A stretch of DNA of 35,950 nt from Bacteroidales bacterium. Lineage in GTDB: Bacteria; Bacteroidota; Bacteroidia; Bacteroidales; M50B96. The notes under the pieces were generated by a model. That model saw only the letters and a program-made list of their open reading frames with translations, did not search any database and was not told where the DNA came from. Positions 1-7,193 of the stretch are shown here, piece by piece (within the stretch, counting starts at the first letter, position 1; each line of letters opens with the position of its first letter). Location of the stretch: contig JAIOYV010000072.1 in NCBI GenBank assembly GCA_021740905.1, positions 1 to 35,950 of the forward strand, given 5' to 3'. The position numbers were made by a program, and so were the translations under genes.

Positions 1-1
1 G

Positions 2-106
2 AAAGAATATCAAAAGGGCATTAAGGTTACCAAATCAGATTTGGACGAAGAAAGAATTGTATTTCATCCCAAAATACCAGAACTTAACTACAGAATCTTT
101 CCCTAA
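2..106 (+). mobile_element. ISAzo13-like transposase, C-terminal fragment
   Basis: Frame 2 is open from the window edge to a TAA at 104-106 and encodes 34 residues. They contain GIKVT followed by a FHP...NYRI.P ending. This resembles the last residues of ISAzo13-family (Rhodopirellula-type DDE) transposases, which typically read GIKVTDEE...FHGEWNYTI.P. Only the tail is inside the window, so whether the copy is intact cannot be judged. The match is to a short tail, so the family call is moderate. The next coding trace (a T9SS tail) overlaps it in another frame. Confidence 0.5.
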
Positions 107-458
107 TTTTGTGGAAGTTATTTTGACAGTATTACTAAGCGAAATTACAGTAGTATCCATTTTTGAAATTACAAACGAAGTATTCAGCATAAATACTGTC
201 AAACCCAATGAATTTAGCTGTGCGATCCATCCAAACCCCATAAAAGATGATTTGAATTTTCAGGTATTCAATGCCAAAGGTAAGATATTGAAAGTTGAAA
301 TCTACAACTCGATAGGATGCCAATTATTTACTTCGGAAATTGAAATAAGTACTAATAAGCAAAACACTATAGCCTTGCCAGACCTTTCCCCAGGAATTTA
401 TTTTGCAAAGGTTTTCAATGAATTCAACCAAAATGTTGTGATGAAATTCATAAAATAA
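57..458 (+). pseudogene. Truncated protein ending in a T9SS type A sorting domain
   Basis: The last ~80 residues are a recognisable T9SS C-terminal domain. HPNP opens it, a VEIYNSIG strand follows, then LPDLSPGIYFAKV and a basic end MKFIK. Such domains sit at the end of large secreted surface proteins and direct export through the type IX system. No signal peptide or passenger domain is present. The upstream part of the frame overlaps the end of a transposase in another frame and looks non-native. I read this as the 3' stump of a secreted protein cut by an insertion sequence. The only possible starts are a TTG at 57 and internal codons, so it is probably not translated. The true homologous part begins near 141-210. 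Confidence 0.6.
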
Positions 459-493
459 GCCCGTTTAATTTAGTTATTTTTTAGCTCGTGTTT

Positions 494-525
494 AAGCCGG
501 ATATTTTGGGATCCGGCTTTTTTTT
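494..525 (+). terminator. Intrinsic terminator after the T9SS tail
   Basis: A perfect 9-bp stem AAGCCGGAT/ATCCGGCTT (494-502 and 511-519) encloses an 8-base loop and runs into eight T residues. It lies 36 bases after the stop of the truncated T9SS protein. Confidence 0.85.
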
Positions 526-780
526 AGATGGGATTTATTGACAATACCCTCGGAGAGGGCAAATAGCGATAGAAATGGTAGTTGGTACATCAACCCATTA
601 AGGATGACATAGGTTTCGGTGTTTTTAGAGGGTTTTGTTGCGCTGATGGAATTCCCCCTGCGGTCGAAATCTGTTGAAATATCCCAGCCCAGGTACAAAT
701 CGGATTTTATCCTTGAATTTATCTTGCATTTGCAATTTAGGCCACAATATCCCAACTTTACCAATACAAATCATACAGAA
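526..780. other. Intergenic, probable dispersed-repeat remnants
   Basis: This stretch before the DUF2157 gene has no convincing gene. The sequence at about 541-680 (CCTCGGAGAGGG, AACCCATTAAGGATGACAT, then GAATTCCCCCTGCGGTCGAA) resembles the decayed intergenic repeats frequent in Bacteroidota, but only one copy is in the window. The long open frame that begins at 619 is an upstream extension of the real gene at 781. Confidence 0.35.
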
Positions 781-1821
781 ATGGAAGTATCCAAAAAGCA
801 ATTGCAACAGCTCCTTTCGGCTATCTCTGCCTGGCAGAAAAAAGGGATGTTGAGCGACGACAAGGCCGATGAATTGCGCCAAAGCCTGTCGTACAAAAAA
901 TTCGATTGGAAACAACTGGCCCGCTATAGTTTCTGGACAGCCCTGGCCAGTGCTTTCATTTCGCTTGCCTCGCTGATGGCCGACGATTACATAATTGCCC
1001 TAGCCGAACGCCTGATGCAAACCAGCGATTACATCTTCTCCATTTTCTTTTTTGTTTTCTCGGCGGCCTGTTATTTTTGGGCCTGGCGCATTCAAACCCG
1101 AAAACGCGAGAAACACCTTAGTGTCGAATTTATCTCTTTGGCGGCATCGCTTCTGCTGGGCGGGGCGCTGATCTATTTGTTGAAATCGTTCGATAAAGTG
1201 GGCGATTTCCCTGCCTGGGTCTTTTTGTTGTGCGCTGTTTTGTGGGGCATCATGGCCAATTTCTTTTCATCCGAAAGTACCTGGTTGCTTAGCCTGGTTT
1301 CGTTGTACGGTTGGTTTGGATTGGGCACTTATGCTATTTCTGGCGATCCCTGGTCTTTTCTTGGAATGAACTATGCCTTGCGCTTTGTCATTTTTAGTAT
1401 GCTCCTTTTTTATCTTGGCTATTTTATCCGGTTTTGGGTGAGGTTTAAATTCTATACACTAACACGCTACTTCACCTTATCTGCTTTTTTTACCGCTTTT
1501 TGGTTGCTCTCGATATTTGGGAATTACACCGATTTCGAGGTATGGGAACAAATCCGCCAGGAAAACCTGTACTATTGGGGCATCATTTTCGGCTTGGTGG
1601 CAATCGCCTTTATTATATATGGGATGAAACGCGACGACGATTTTGCACGTGCCTACGGTATTTCTTTTCTTCTGTTGAATATTTACACACGGTATTTCGA
1701 ATTCTTTTGGGAAGAATCGCACAAGGCTATTTTCTTTGCTATACTGGCCGTTTCGTTTTGGTTGATCGGACGGAAGGCGGAAAGGCTGTATAATTTGGAT
1801 TTCCGGAAGAAAGGGGGGTAA
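781..1821 (+). CDS. DUF2157-like polytopic membrane protein
   Basis: This 346-residue protein starts with a soluble helical segment of about 60 residues (MEVSKKQLQQLL, then a lysine/aspartate-rich helix). At least eight hydrophobic segments follow, such as FWTALASAFISLASLM, IFSIFFFVFSAACYFWAW and AASLLLGGALIYLL. An N-terminal soluble helix bundle plus a multi-pass membrane part is the layout of the DUF2157 family, whose function is unknown. I chose the ATG at 781. The 54 codons upstream in the same frame read through repeat-like DNA and have no family character. The gene stands alone between two decayed T9SS traces. The cytoplasmic-membrane location is inferred from the hydrophobic segments. 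Confidence 0.65.
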   Translation: MEVSKKQLQQLLSAISAWQKKGMLSDDKADELRQSLSYKKFDWKQLARYSFWTALASAFISLASLMADDYIIALAERLMQTSDYIFSIFFFVFSAACYFWAWRIQTRKREKHLSVEFISLAASLLLGGALIYLLKSFDKVGDFPAWVFLLCAVLWGIMANFFSSESTWLLSLVSLYGWFGLGTYAISGDPWSFLGMNYALRFVIFSMLLFYLGYFIRFWVRFKFYTLTRYFTLSAFFTAFWLLSIFGNYTDFEVWEQIRQENLYYWGIIFGLVAIAFIIYGMKRDDDFARAYGISFLLLNIYTRYFEFFWEESHKAIFFAILAVSFWLIGRKAERLYNLDFRKKGG

Positions 1822-1824
1822 CAT

Positions 1825-1844
1825 CACCACAATAAATTGTGGTG
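1825..1844. repeat. Short perfect inverted repeat after the DUF2157 gene
   Basis: CACCACAAT (1825-1833) and ATTGTGGTG (1836-1844) are perfect reverse complements separated by two bases, starting four bases past the stop codon. There is no T-tract, so it may aid 3' end formation but is not a classical terminator. Confidence 0.45.
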
Positions 1845-1851
1845 GTATCTC

Positions 1852-1968
1852 AAAGGTATCAATTCCAATTCCTTCATCCTCGATAAAGGAAAACTCGAAA
1901 GTGGCTGCTACATCCTAAAAGCTAGGGACACGAACGGGAATATTTACGTTGATAAATTGATAATGTAA
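1852..1968 (+). pseudogene. Remnant of a T9SS sorting domain
   Basis: Directly after the DUF2157 stop, and in the same frame, the sequence reads NSFILDKGKLESGCYILKA followed by a short strand ending VDKLIM and TAA. The LESGCYILK segment matches the L.sGiYil+ strand of T9SS type A domains, and the hydrophobic/basic end fits. There is no upstream passenger, start codon or HPNP motif. It is the last ~35 residues of a lost secreted protein. Confidence 0.5.
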
Positions 1969-2288
1969 GGAACGGAACGATAGTCACCATGAAGCGGAGA
2001 TCCCGAAAGGAATGAAAGGGCAACGAGCAGTTTTTGTGGGGGGTACACTTTAAAAGTTCACTGGGGTGCGGCAAAATCCAAGATCACTACCATCACAGCA
2101 AAGGCAAACGGGGATGTTTGAGAAATTGGACACAAAATATTATAAATAACCTGTCGTACCTACGGCACTTTGCACAATACCGGATACAAACTTCTACCAT
2201 ACTGTCATCCCTACGATATTAATTATGAATCCGACTGGTGTGGTAGTGTGGTAGGCAGTTAAGCAACAAGCAACCAGCAACCAGTCTC
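1969..2288. other. Intergenic decay region
   Basis: No gene is supported. The segment 2145-2220 (CTGTCGTACCTACGGCACTT, later CTGTCATCCCTACGATATT) resembles decayed Bacteroidota intergenic repeats. At 2262-2285 there is a simple AGCAACAAGCAACCAGCAAC run. A short stretch near 2056-2118 reads VHWGAAKSKITTITAKANGD, which faintly resembles a PKD-type beta strand pair and may belong to the same lost secreted protein as the T9SS remnant. Confidence 0.35.
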
Positions 2289-2993
2289 CTACCCAAACTG
2301 ACTGATATTTTCAAGCTTTTGCATATTTGTGATTTCAATGGCTTTGGCTTGCTCGGTGATGATCCCTTCGCTTTGAAATTCTTTTAAAACCCGGATGGCA
2401 CTGTCTTTCGACATGGCGGTCATGTCGGCAATATCCTGGCGCGAAAGCACAAGTTCGAACAAGGGCTTCCCATACACCTCTTTCGACAAGTAGAGCAAAG
2501 CATCGGCCATCCGCCCGTGCATTTGCTTTTGGGTAAGGCTCATCATTTTATCAAAAGTGAAAATGCTTTGCCTGTTGAGTGATCGAATAAAATCCATGTT
2601 AAAGTCTTTGTTTTCTTCAATCAGGGTTTTCCAATTTTCGACAGGGATAAAGCAAGCCGTGGTTTCCTTTAGGGCCGAAATAGAGTAATGATGCCGGGTG
2701 TCGGAAAATATTCCAGGCCCTCCGGCATATTCACCTTCTTTCAATATTTTTATGATGAGGTTTTTATTCTGAAAACCTTCGATGTACACTTTGGCAAGCC
2801 CTGAAGTGAGGAAAATTATGTGTGTAGCCGAGGTTCCCTGCTTGTAGATCATCTCATCAGGCTTAAAGACAACTTCAAACCGATCCTTGTTCAATACCTC
2901 TAAGTGCTTGTCACTTAACGATTTTGTAATAGGCGATTTGTTATTGCAGTCCTTGCAATCAAAACATCTATGCGATTTCAAAAATTGAGTCAT
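2289..2993 (-). CDS. Crp/Fnr-family regulator with N-terminal Cys cluster
   Basis: The 234-residue protein has an N-terminal C10-x2-C13-x2-C16 cluster, a cyclic-nucleotide-binding-type beta roll (about 30-145), and a C-terminal winged helix-turn-helix with LSRQDIADMTAMSKDSAIR as its recognition region. A fourth cysteine (C114, TTACFIP) lies about where Fnr has its central ligand Cys122. E. coli Fnr binds a [4Fe-4S] cluster through three N-terminal cysteines plus that one, so an oxygen- or NO-sensing cluster is plausible, although the spacing is tighter here. It is divergent from a cytochrome operon starting at 3203 and likely controls it and itself. A TATCTTTG -7 box lies 28-35 bases upstream of its ATG. 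Confidence 0.85.
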   Translation of the reverse strand: MTQFLKSHRCFDCKDCNNKSPITKSLSDKHLEVLNKDRFEVVFKPDEMIYKQGTSATHIIFLTSGLAKVYIEGFQNKNLIIKILKEGEYAGGPGIFSDTRHHYSISALKETTACFIPVENWKTLIEENKDFNMDFIRSLNRQSIFTFDKMMSLTQKQMHGRMADALLYLSKEVYGKPLFELVLSRQDIADMTAMSKDSAIRVLKEFQSEGIITEQAKAIEITNMQKLENISQFG

Positions 2994-3020
2994 AAGTTAA
3001 AAAATACTTTTTCCGTATTA

Positions 3021-3028
3021 CAAAGATA
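3021..3028 (-). promoter_or_regulatory. -7 box (TAnnTTTG) for the Fnr-like gene
   Basis: Read on the minus strand this is TATCTTTG, matching the Bacteroidota primary-sigma -7 consensus TAnnTTTG. It would give a leader of about 23-25 bases. Confidence 0.55.
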
Positions 3029-3050
3029 CATATTAATATGTTTACAATGA

Positions 3051-3074
3051 TATATATCGATTTACATAATGACA
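3051..3074. promoter_or_regulatory. Degenerate Fnr-type operator half-site
   Basis: TATATATCGA here is identical to one arm of the 30-bp palindromes upstream of both collagen-like cytochromes (10192-10221 and 8429-8458). The right half is poorly conserved. It lies about 48 bases upstream of the -7 box of the cytochrome operon, close to the ~52 bases seen at the two palindromes. It is in the divergent promoter region, so it could serve both directions. Confidence 0.4.
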
Positions 3075-3103
3075 TTTACCATGCATGCTAACAGAAATAT
3101 CTT

Positions 3104-3111
3104 TATTTTTG
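3104..3111 (+). promoter_or_regulatory. -7 box (TAnnTTTG) for the cytochrome operon
   Basis: TATTTTTG matches the Bacteroidota -7 consensus and lies about 90 bases before the first gene of the operon. The long leader is AT-rich with no evident structure. Confidence 0.5.
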
Positions 3112-3202
3112 TGTTTTGTAGATGGTAAGCAATATCTACATTTACAATTGTCTAAATAGTTAAATATGTAATTAATATTCTTTCTAATTAATAAATTTTA
3201 GT

Positions 3203-3856
3203 ATGATGCAAAGATCAATTATTAAAAGAGTTATCATGGTGTTCTCAGTAGCACTACTATTTACAGCGTGTGAATATGCATATATTACACCCGAGGTAAT
3301 TGAAGCAAAAAGAGACTTCAAGGAGGACATCGTCCCCATCTTTGAGAACCGTGGTTGCAGTGCAGTGGAATGTCATAAGCCATTAGGTTCGCTGGCACCC
3401 GACTTTTCTTCAGAAAACGTATACGAATCTATTCTGGGTTATGTAGATACAATAAGCCCAGAACAAAGTGCCCTTTATTTAGCGCTTACTACCGGCACCA
3501 CACACAAGGGAATGACATCTTCGGATATGCAGAATGATATTTTACAATGGATCGCGCAAGGTGCAAAGGATAAGGTTGTAATAATACCCAAGAGTTTTGC
3601 AAACGACATTATCCCTATTTTTAATCAGAAATGTAATATGGCAGGATGCCATGTTGAAGGACATTCTGCTGTAGATCTATCGCCAGCAAATGCTTATGCA
3701 AGCATAAATGCAAAGGGGCTGATTGATTTGGCAACTCCTGAAAATAGTGGGTTGTATACAATAATTCACCAAAGTGGTTCACACGACGGACGCTCAACAG
3801 CTACCCAGCAGGCTTTGATCCTTCAATGGATTACCGAAGGAGCTCTGGATAATTAA
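3203..3856 (+). CDS. Diheme-like lipoprotein cytochrome c with two CX4CH motifs
   Basis: The 217-residue protein has a lipoprotein signal (LLFTAC, lipidated C23) and two tandem homologous domains. Each contains an IVPIF/IIPIF helix, a CX4CH motif (C52-C57-H58 and C144-C149-H150) and an ILQWI helix. The domains resemble PF07635-like (planctomycete-type) cytochrome c folds, where the heme motif often carries extra residues. Domain 1 keeps a possible distal Met (THKGM, M104); the equivalent in domain 2 is HDGR, suggesting a different axial ligand. It is the first gene of a four-gene operon, 30 bases before the DUF5777 gene. An outer-membrane-facing periplasmic location is inferred. It probably shuttles electrons between the heptaheme protein and outer components. 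Confidence 0.75.
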   Translation: MMQRSIIKRVIMVFSVALLFTACEYAYITPEVIEAKRDFKEDIVPIFENRGCSAVECHKPLGSLAPDFSSENVYESILGYVDTISPEQSALYLALTTGTTHKGMTSSDMQNDILQWIAQGAKDKVVIIPKSFANDIIPIFNQKCNMAGCHVEGHSAVDLSPANAYASINAKGLIDLATPENSGLYTIIHQSGSHDGRSTATQQALILQWITEGALDN

Positions 3857-3886
3857 TTTATGGTTTCACATTAAACAATTTCAAAA

Positions 3887-4756
3887 ATGAAGAAAATGGT
3901 ATATAAGAGAATAAGTATTTTAGCAATTGGATTCCTGTTTGCCGGGATGTCTTTATTTGCCCAGGAAGATAAACAAGAGGATAAGCCGGTACGTTTTGCC
4001 TGGAATAGCGAATTGCTGATTGATAACCAAACACCCTTGATGCAAAATGAAAAGACCTGGCAATTTCATATACACCACAGGTTTGGGACATTGGAAAACG
4101 GGATCAGTGATTTGTATGGTATTTATGCCCCATCGAATATCCGGATTGGATTGAATTATGGCGTTACCAGTAAGTTGACTATTGGATTTGGCACCGAAAA
4201 GAACAACAAAATGCAAGAGCTGATGTGGAAGGTGAAATTGTTAGAGCAAACAAGATCATGGCGCATACCAATCGACCTTACCTATTTTGGGAATGTGGTG
4301 ATTGATGGCAGAGAAGAAGAAAACTTTGGTACTGACTTTACCTTTACAAACCGTTTAAGCTTCTTCAACCAGCTTATCGTATCCAGTAAATTAACCGACA
4401 AATTATCCTTGATGTGTGCAGTGGGCTATGCTCATTTTAATGCTTTAGATACTGCAAAATATGATGGTATGGCACATGACAAACTGGGGATAACTTTTGG
4501 TGGCAGGTACAATTTCCATAACGAAATGTCCTTTATTATTGAATATGATCATCCTATTGACATTTATGGCGATGAGGAAGAACCTGCAAAACCAAACCTG
4601 GGAATTGGATGGGAAATTAATACAGGTACTCACGCATTCCAGGTAACTGCTGCAAACTACAGTCATATTATCAATCAGAAAAATTTAATATTTAATCGAA
4701 ATGACATGACAAATGGTGGATGGCTAATTGGATTCAATATTGTAGTTCGATTCTAA
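3887..4756 (+). CDS. DUF5777-family outer-membrane beta-barrel protein
   Basis: The 289-residue protein has a signal peptide ending MSLFAQ. Amphipathic beta strands alternate with short turns, with LNYGVTSKLTIGFGTEKN, LIVSSKLTDKLSLMCAVGYA and GGRYNFHNEMSFIIEYD as examples, and the last residue is Phe (IVVRF), as barrel assembly signals prefer. This matches the DUF5777 beta-barrel family, which I recall mostly beside cytochrome c genes. The lumen content and ligand are unknown. Sitting between a lipoprotein cytochrome and a multiheme cytochrome, it could house or position a heme protein in the outer membrane. That is inference from context. It ends 132 bases before the next gene. Confidence 0.75.
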   Translation: MKKMVYKRISILAIGFLFAGMSLFAQEDKQEDKPVRFAWNSELLIDNQTPLMQNEKTWQFHIHHRFGTLENGISDLYGIYAPSNIRIGLNYGVTSKLTIGFGTEKNNKMQELMWKVKLLEQTRSWRIPIDLTYFGNVVIDGREEENFGTDFTFTNRLSFFNQLIVSSKLTDKLSLMCAVGYAHFNALDTAKYDGMAHDKLGITFGGRYNFHNEMSFIIEYDHPIDIYGDEEEPAKPNLGIGWEINTGTHAFQVTAANYSHIINQKNLIFNRNDMTNGGWLIGFNIVVRF

Positions 4757-4888
4757 TCAATGATACTGGAGGAAATGGTTGTAGGCTAACTCAATGCTAT
4801 GGGTTAGTGTAACTCTTACAAAAGTATAAAATTGACAACCACTTCTTTTATTCTTTAAAATCAAAATTTATTACCAAACAGGACAGAT

Positions 4889-5851
4889 ATGAAAAATCAA
4901 CCAATAATAGGGATTTTTTTGGCGATCTATGTATTTACAGGCTTTATGTGTTTTGCACAAGAGGCTGCAGACACCTTGGAATTGCCCGCAAGCGCACTCG
5001 AAAATGAGAGCTGTTTGCATTGCCATGGAGAGGCAAAGTTTGATATGTACAATAGCGACTCATCCATGGTACTGAAAAAGCACATGTACAAAGTTATCGA
5101 CAGAGATTTATTTTACAATCCTTTATCTGTCCATCGTGAGTTTAGTTGTACTGACTGCCATTCGAGTGAATTTAAGGAATTTCCACATCCCCTTGAAGGA
5201 CGTTTTGAGACCCCGCTTGTTTGCATGGATTGTCACGAAGGCGATGATGCTTTTGCCAAGTTTAATTTCGAAGGCATTGCCCAAGAATATGGGGCAAGCA
5301 TTCATCACACCGAATTGGGAGATGAGTTCAACTGTTGGAGTTGTCACAACCCACATGGTTATATCCTCCATGCACGGAGCGATGACAACATTAAGGATAT
5401 TATTACCTACAACAACAATGTTTGCCTTAGCTGCCACAGTAACGTCGATAAGTTTGAATTACTGACCGACCGCGAGCTGATTGACATAATCGGTAATCAC
5501 CAGTGGCTCCCCAATCAAAAAGTACATTTCGAAAATGTACGCTGCATCGATTGCCATTCCAAAACCAGTGACACTACTTTGGTGGCCCATCAGATCCAGC
5601 CAAAAGATAAGGCAGTTAAGAATTGTGTCGAATGTCATTCACAAAATTCGCATCTGATGGCCAGCCTTTATAAATTTCAAACTATTGAGGCAAGGAGCAA
5701 AATAGGTTTTATGAATGCTGTTATTTTGAACGAGTCGTATGTGATTGGTGCCAACCGAAATGTATTTCTTAACCGCGCCAGTATTATAATATTCATCCTC
5801 ACCTTGTTAGGGATAGCCGTACATGCAATTATCCGAATGGTCATTAAATAA
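4889..5851 (+). CDS. Heptaheme c-type cytochrome with C-terminal membrane anchor
   Basis: The 320-residue protein has a cleavable signal peptide and seven CxxCH motifs at C42, C87, C112, C149, C179, C219 and C246. Many additional histidines (H140, H161, H204, H213, H234) are available as distal ligands. A single membrane segment (about 297-317, IIIFILTLLGIAVHAII) ends the chain, with a short basic cytoplasmic tail. It overlaps functionally with the cytochrome b gene 11 bases downstream. The pair resembles a split version of CbcL-type quinol dehydrogenases, in which a multiheme domain is fused to a b-type domain. Predicted role: accept electrons from the b hemes at the periplasmic face and pass them outward. 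Confidence 0.85.
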   Translation: MKNQPIIGIFLAIYVFTGFMCFAQEAADTLELPASALENESCLHCHGEAKFDMYNSDSSMVLKKHMYKVIDRDLFYNPLSVHREFSCTDCHSSEFKEFPHPLEGRFETPLVCMDCHEGDDAFAKFNFEGIAQEYGASIHHTELGDEFNCWSCHNPHGYILHARSDDNIKDIITYNNNVCLSCHSNVDKFELLTDRELIDIIGNHQWLPNQKVHFENVRCIDCHSKTSDTTLVAHQIQPKDKAVKNCVECHSQNSHLMASLYKFQTIEARSKIGFMNAVILNESYVIGANRNVFLNRASIIIFILTLLGIAVHAIIRMVIK

Positions 5852-5862
5852 AAGTAGAAATC

Positions 5863-6477
5863 ATGTCAGAAGAAAAAATATATTTATATCCCATTTGGGT
5901 AAGGATTTGGCACTGGCTAAATGCAATATCATTTTTAGCACTTGTTTTATCAGGCATAAGCATGCAATATGCAAGCTCTGGATTTTCAATCATTCCTTTT
6001 GAACTTTCGGTCACTATGCACAACATAACCGGAATTGCAGTCACCTTTTTAACCCTGATTTTCATTATTGTCAACCGTTTCACCGACAATGGGTTTTATT
6101 ATAATATGACCACAAAAACCCTGGCAACACGGTTATTTAATCAGTCGAAGTATTATTTGTACGGGAAATTCAAAGGAGAAAAACCTCCCTATCCGATTAG
6201 TATGAAAAGGAAGTTTAATCCCTTGCAGCGATTGGCGTATGTGGTGGTGATGTATATTTTTATGCCGTTGCTGATCATTAGCGGTATAGGATTATTTTTC
6301 CCTGAAATAATCCCGGCTAAAGTATTTGCGATGAACGGTATTCTTTTAACCGCAGTGCTTCATGTAATCATGGGTTTTCTATGCTCCCTGTTCCTTGTAG
6401 TGCACCTATATTTATGTACAATGGGATCGTCGGTTGGGGCATTGTTTAAAGGAATGATTACTGGATACCACCAATAA
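5863..6477 (+). CDS. Cytochrome b (b561/HydC/FdnI-type) membrane subunit
   Basis: The 204-residue protein has four hydrophobic segments and four conserved histidines in the places expected for two b hemes: H17 (RIWHWLN), H53 (TMHNITG), H167 (VLHVIMG) and H181 (VVHLYL). This is the layout of the di-heme b subunits of formate dehydrogenase, thiosulfate reductase and Ni-Fe hydrogenase. It is the last gene of the operon and is followed by a strong terminator. It should exchange electrons between the quinone pool and the heptaheme protein encoded just upstream. No molybdopterin or hydrogenase catalytic subunit is nearby, so the partner is most likely only the multiheme cytochrome. Confidence 0.82.
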   Translation: MSEEKIYLYPIWVRIWHWLNAISFLALVLSGISMQYASSGFSIIPFELSVTMHNITGIAVTFLTLIFIIVNRFTDNGFYYNMTTKTLATRLFNQSKYYLYGKFKGEKPPYPISMKRKFNPLQRLAYVVVMYIFMPLLIISGIGLFFPEIIPAKVFAMNGILLTAVLHVIMGFLCSLFLVVHLYLCTMGSSVGALFKGMITGYHQ

Positions 6478-6556
6478 GGTTAAGCAAAAGTGGAATGTTT
6501 ATCAGCTCTCATATCTTGTTGAAATAGAGTTTGAAAATAGGTTAGGAATAATTTGG

Positions 6557-6594
6557 AGAGGGTGTTTCAATACTGGGACACCCTCTTTTTTTTT
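6557..6594 (+). terminator. Intrinsic terminator of the cytochrome operon
   Basis: AGAGGGTGT (6557-6565) pairs with ACACCCTCT (6578-6586) and is followed by nine T residues. Confidence 0.88.
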
Positions 6595-6856
6595 GTTGTT
6601 TGTTTTTCCTTGATTTGAATAAATGGGAGCATGAACAATTTCCGTCGGGGGTAGCGAAGGGAAAAATTCGTATCCAACCATTACATAAAAGTCCATGCTT
6701 CACAACTGCCGGTGCTTTTGAATCTGATTTTATTCCAAACCATAAATACTTCGCTCCTTTCGGAACACTTTGTTTGACTCCAGAAAGGGCACATATTAAT
6801 AGCAAAAAAAAACACCAGTATCCGAAAGCTCAGGGAAGATCAAAGTTGGATATTAA
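6595..6856. other. Intergenic, no gene supported
   Basis: Short open frames exist on both strands, but none has a recognisable domain, promoter or start context. A TTCGCTCCTTTCGGAACACTTTG stretch looks like decayed intergenic repeat material. I see no RNA gene. Confidence 0.3.
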
Positions 6857-6978
6857 ACATCGCACTTGGTAAACTTCAGCACATCAATAGCCCCGTCCTT
6901 TTGGTCGGGGTGTATTGATAAACAAATTGATATGGGCTTTCGCCCAACAAGGTAAATGCGGAAATTTATCCCGTTTAC
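6857..6978 (+). repeat. 122-bp dispersed repeat, copy 1
   Basis: This matches 24306-24427 over the same 122-base length at roughly 85% identity. It contains two hairpins: CCCCGTCC..GGTCGGGG with a TTTT loop, and GGGCTTTCGCCC. In the other copy the second hairpin is GGGCTTTAGCCC, so only the loop differs. It also shares a terminal ATCCCGTTTAC. This is a structured dispersed intergenic element, and no protein is encoded. Confidence 0.8.
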
Positions 6979-7123
6979 AGTAATATTGAATGAAGATGGT
7001 GAACGATTAAATTTTATACTCACCCTCAACTTTTGGTATTGAACCAAATTTTCTTAATTATTTAAGGATAACTTCCAAACATTGTCCATCCTCTTTCAAT
7101 GAACTACTTCAAAATAATATCAT

Positions 7124-7156
7124 AAAAAAGCCCCCCTGCACAAGCAGAGAGGCTTT
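7124..7156 (-). terminator. Intrinsic terminator of cytochrome copy 1
   Basis: On the minus strand AAAGCC pairs with GGCTTT, with an inner CTGC/GCAG stem, and runs into a T-tract (7124-7129 as A residues). It lies about 40 bases past the stop of the hexaheme gene. Confidence 0.7.
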
Positions 7157-7193
7157 CCATTAGCTATAAAAAATTATTAATTAAATCATTGGA

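Noticed and set aside
2056-2118. Possible PKD-like fragment (VHWGAAKSKITT)
   Set aside because: Too short and without partner strands. It is noted only as a faint trace.
6542-6872. Open frames of 87-90 codons on both strands
   Set aside because: They overlap a terminator and repeat sequence, and have no promoter, domain or signal.
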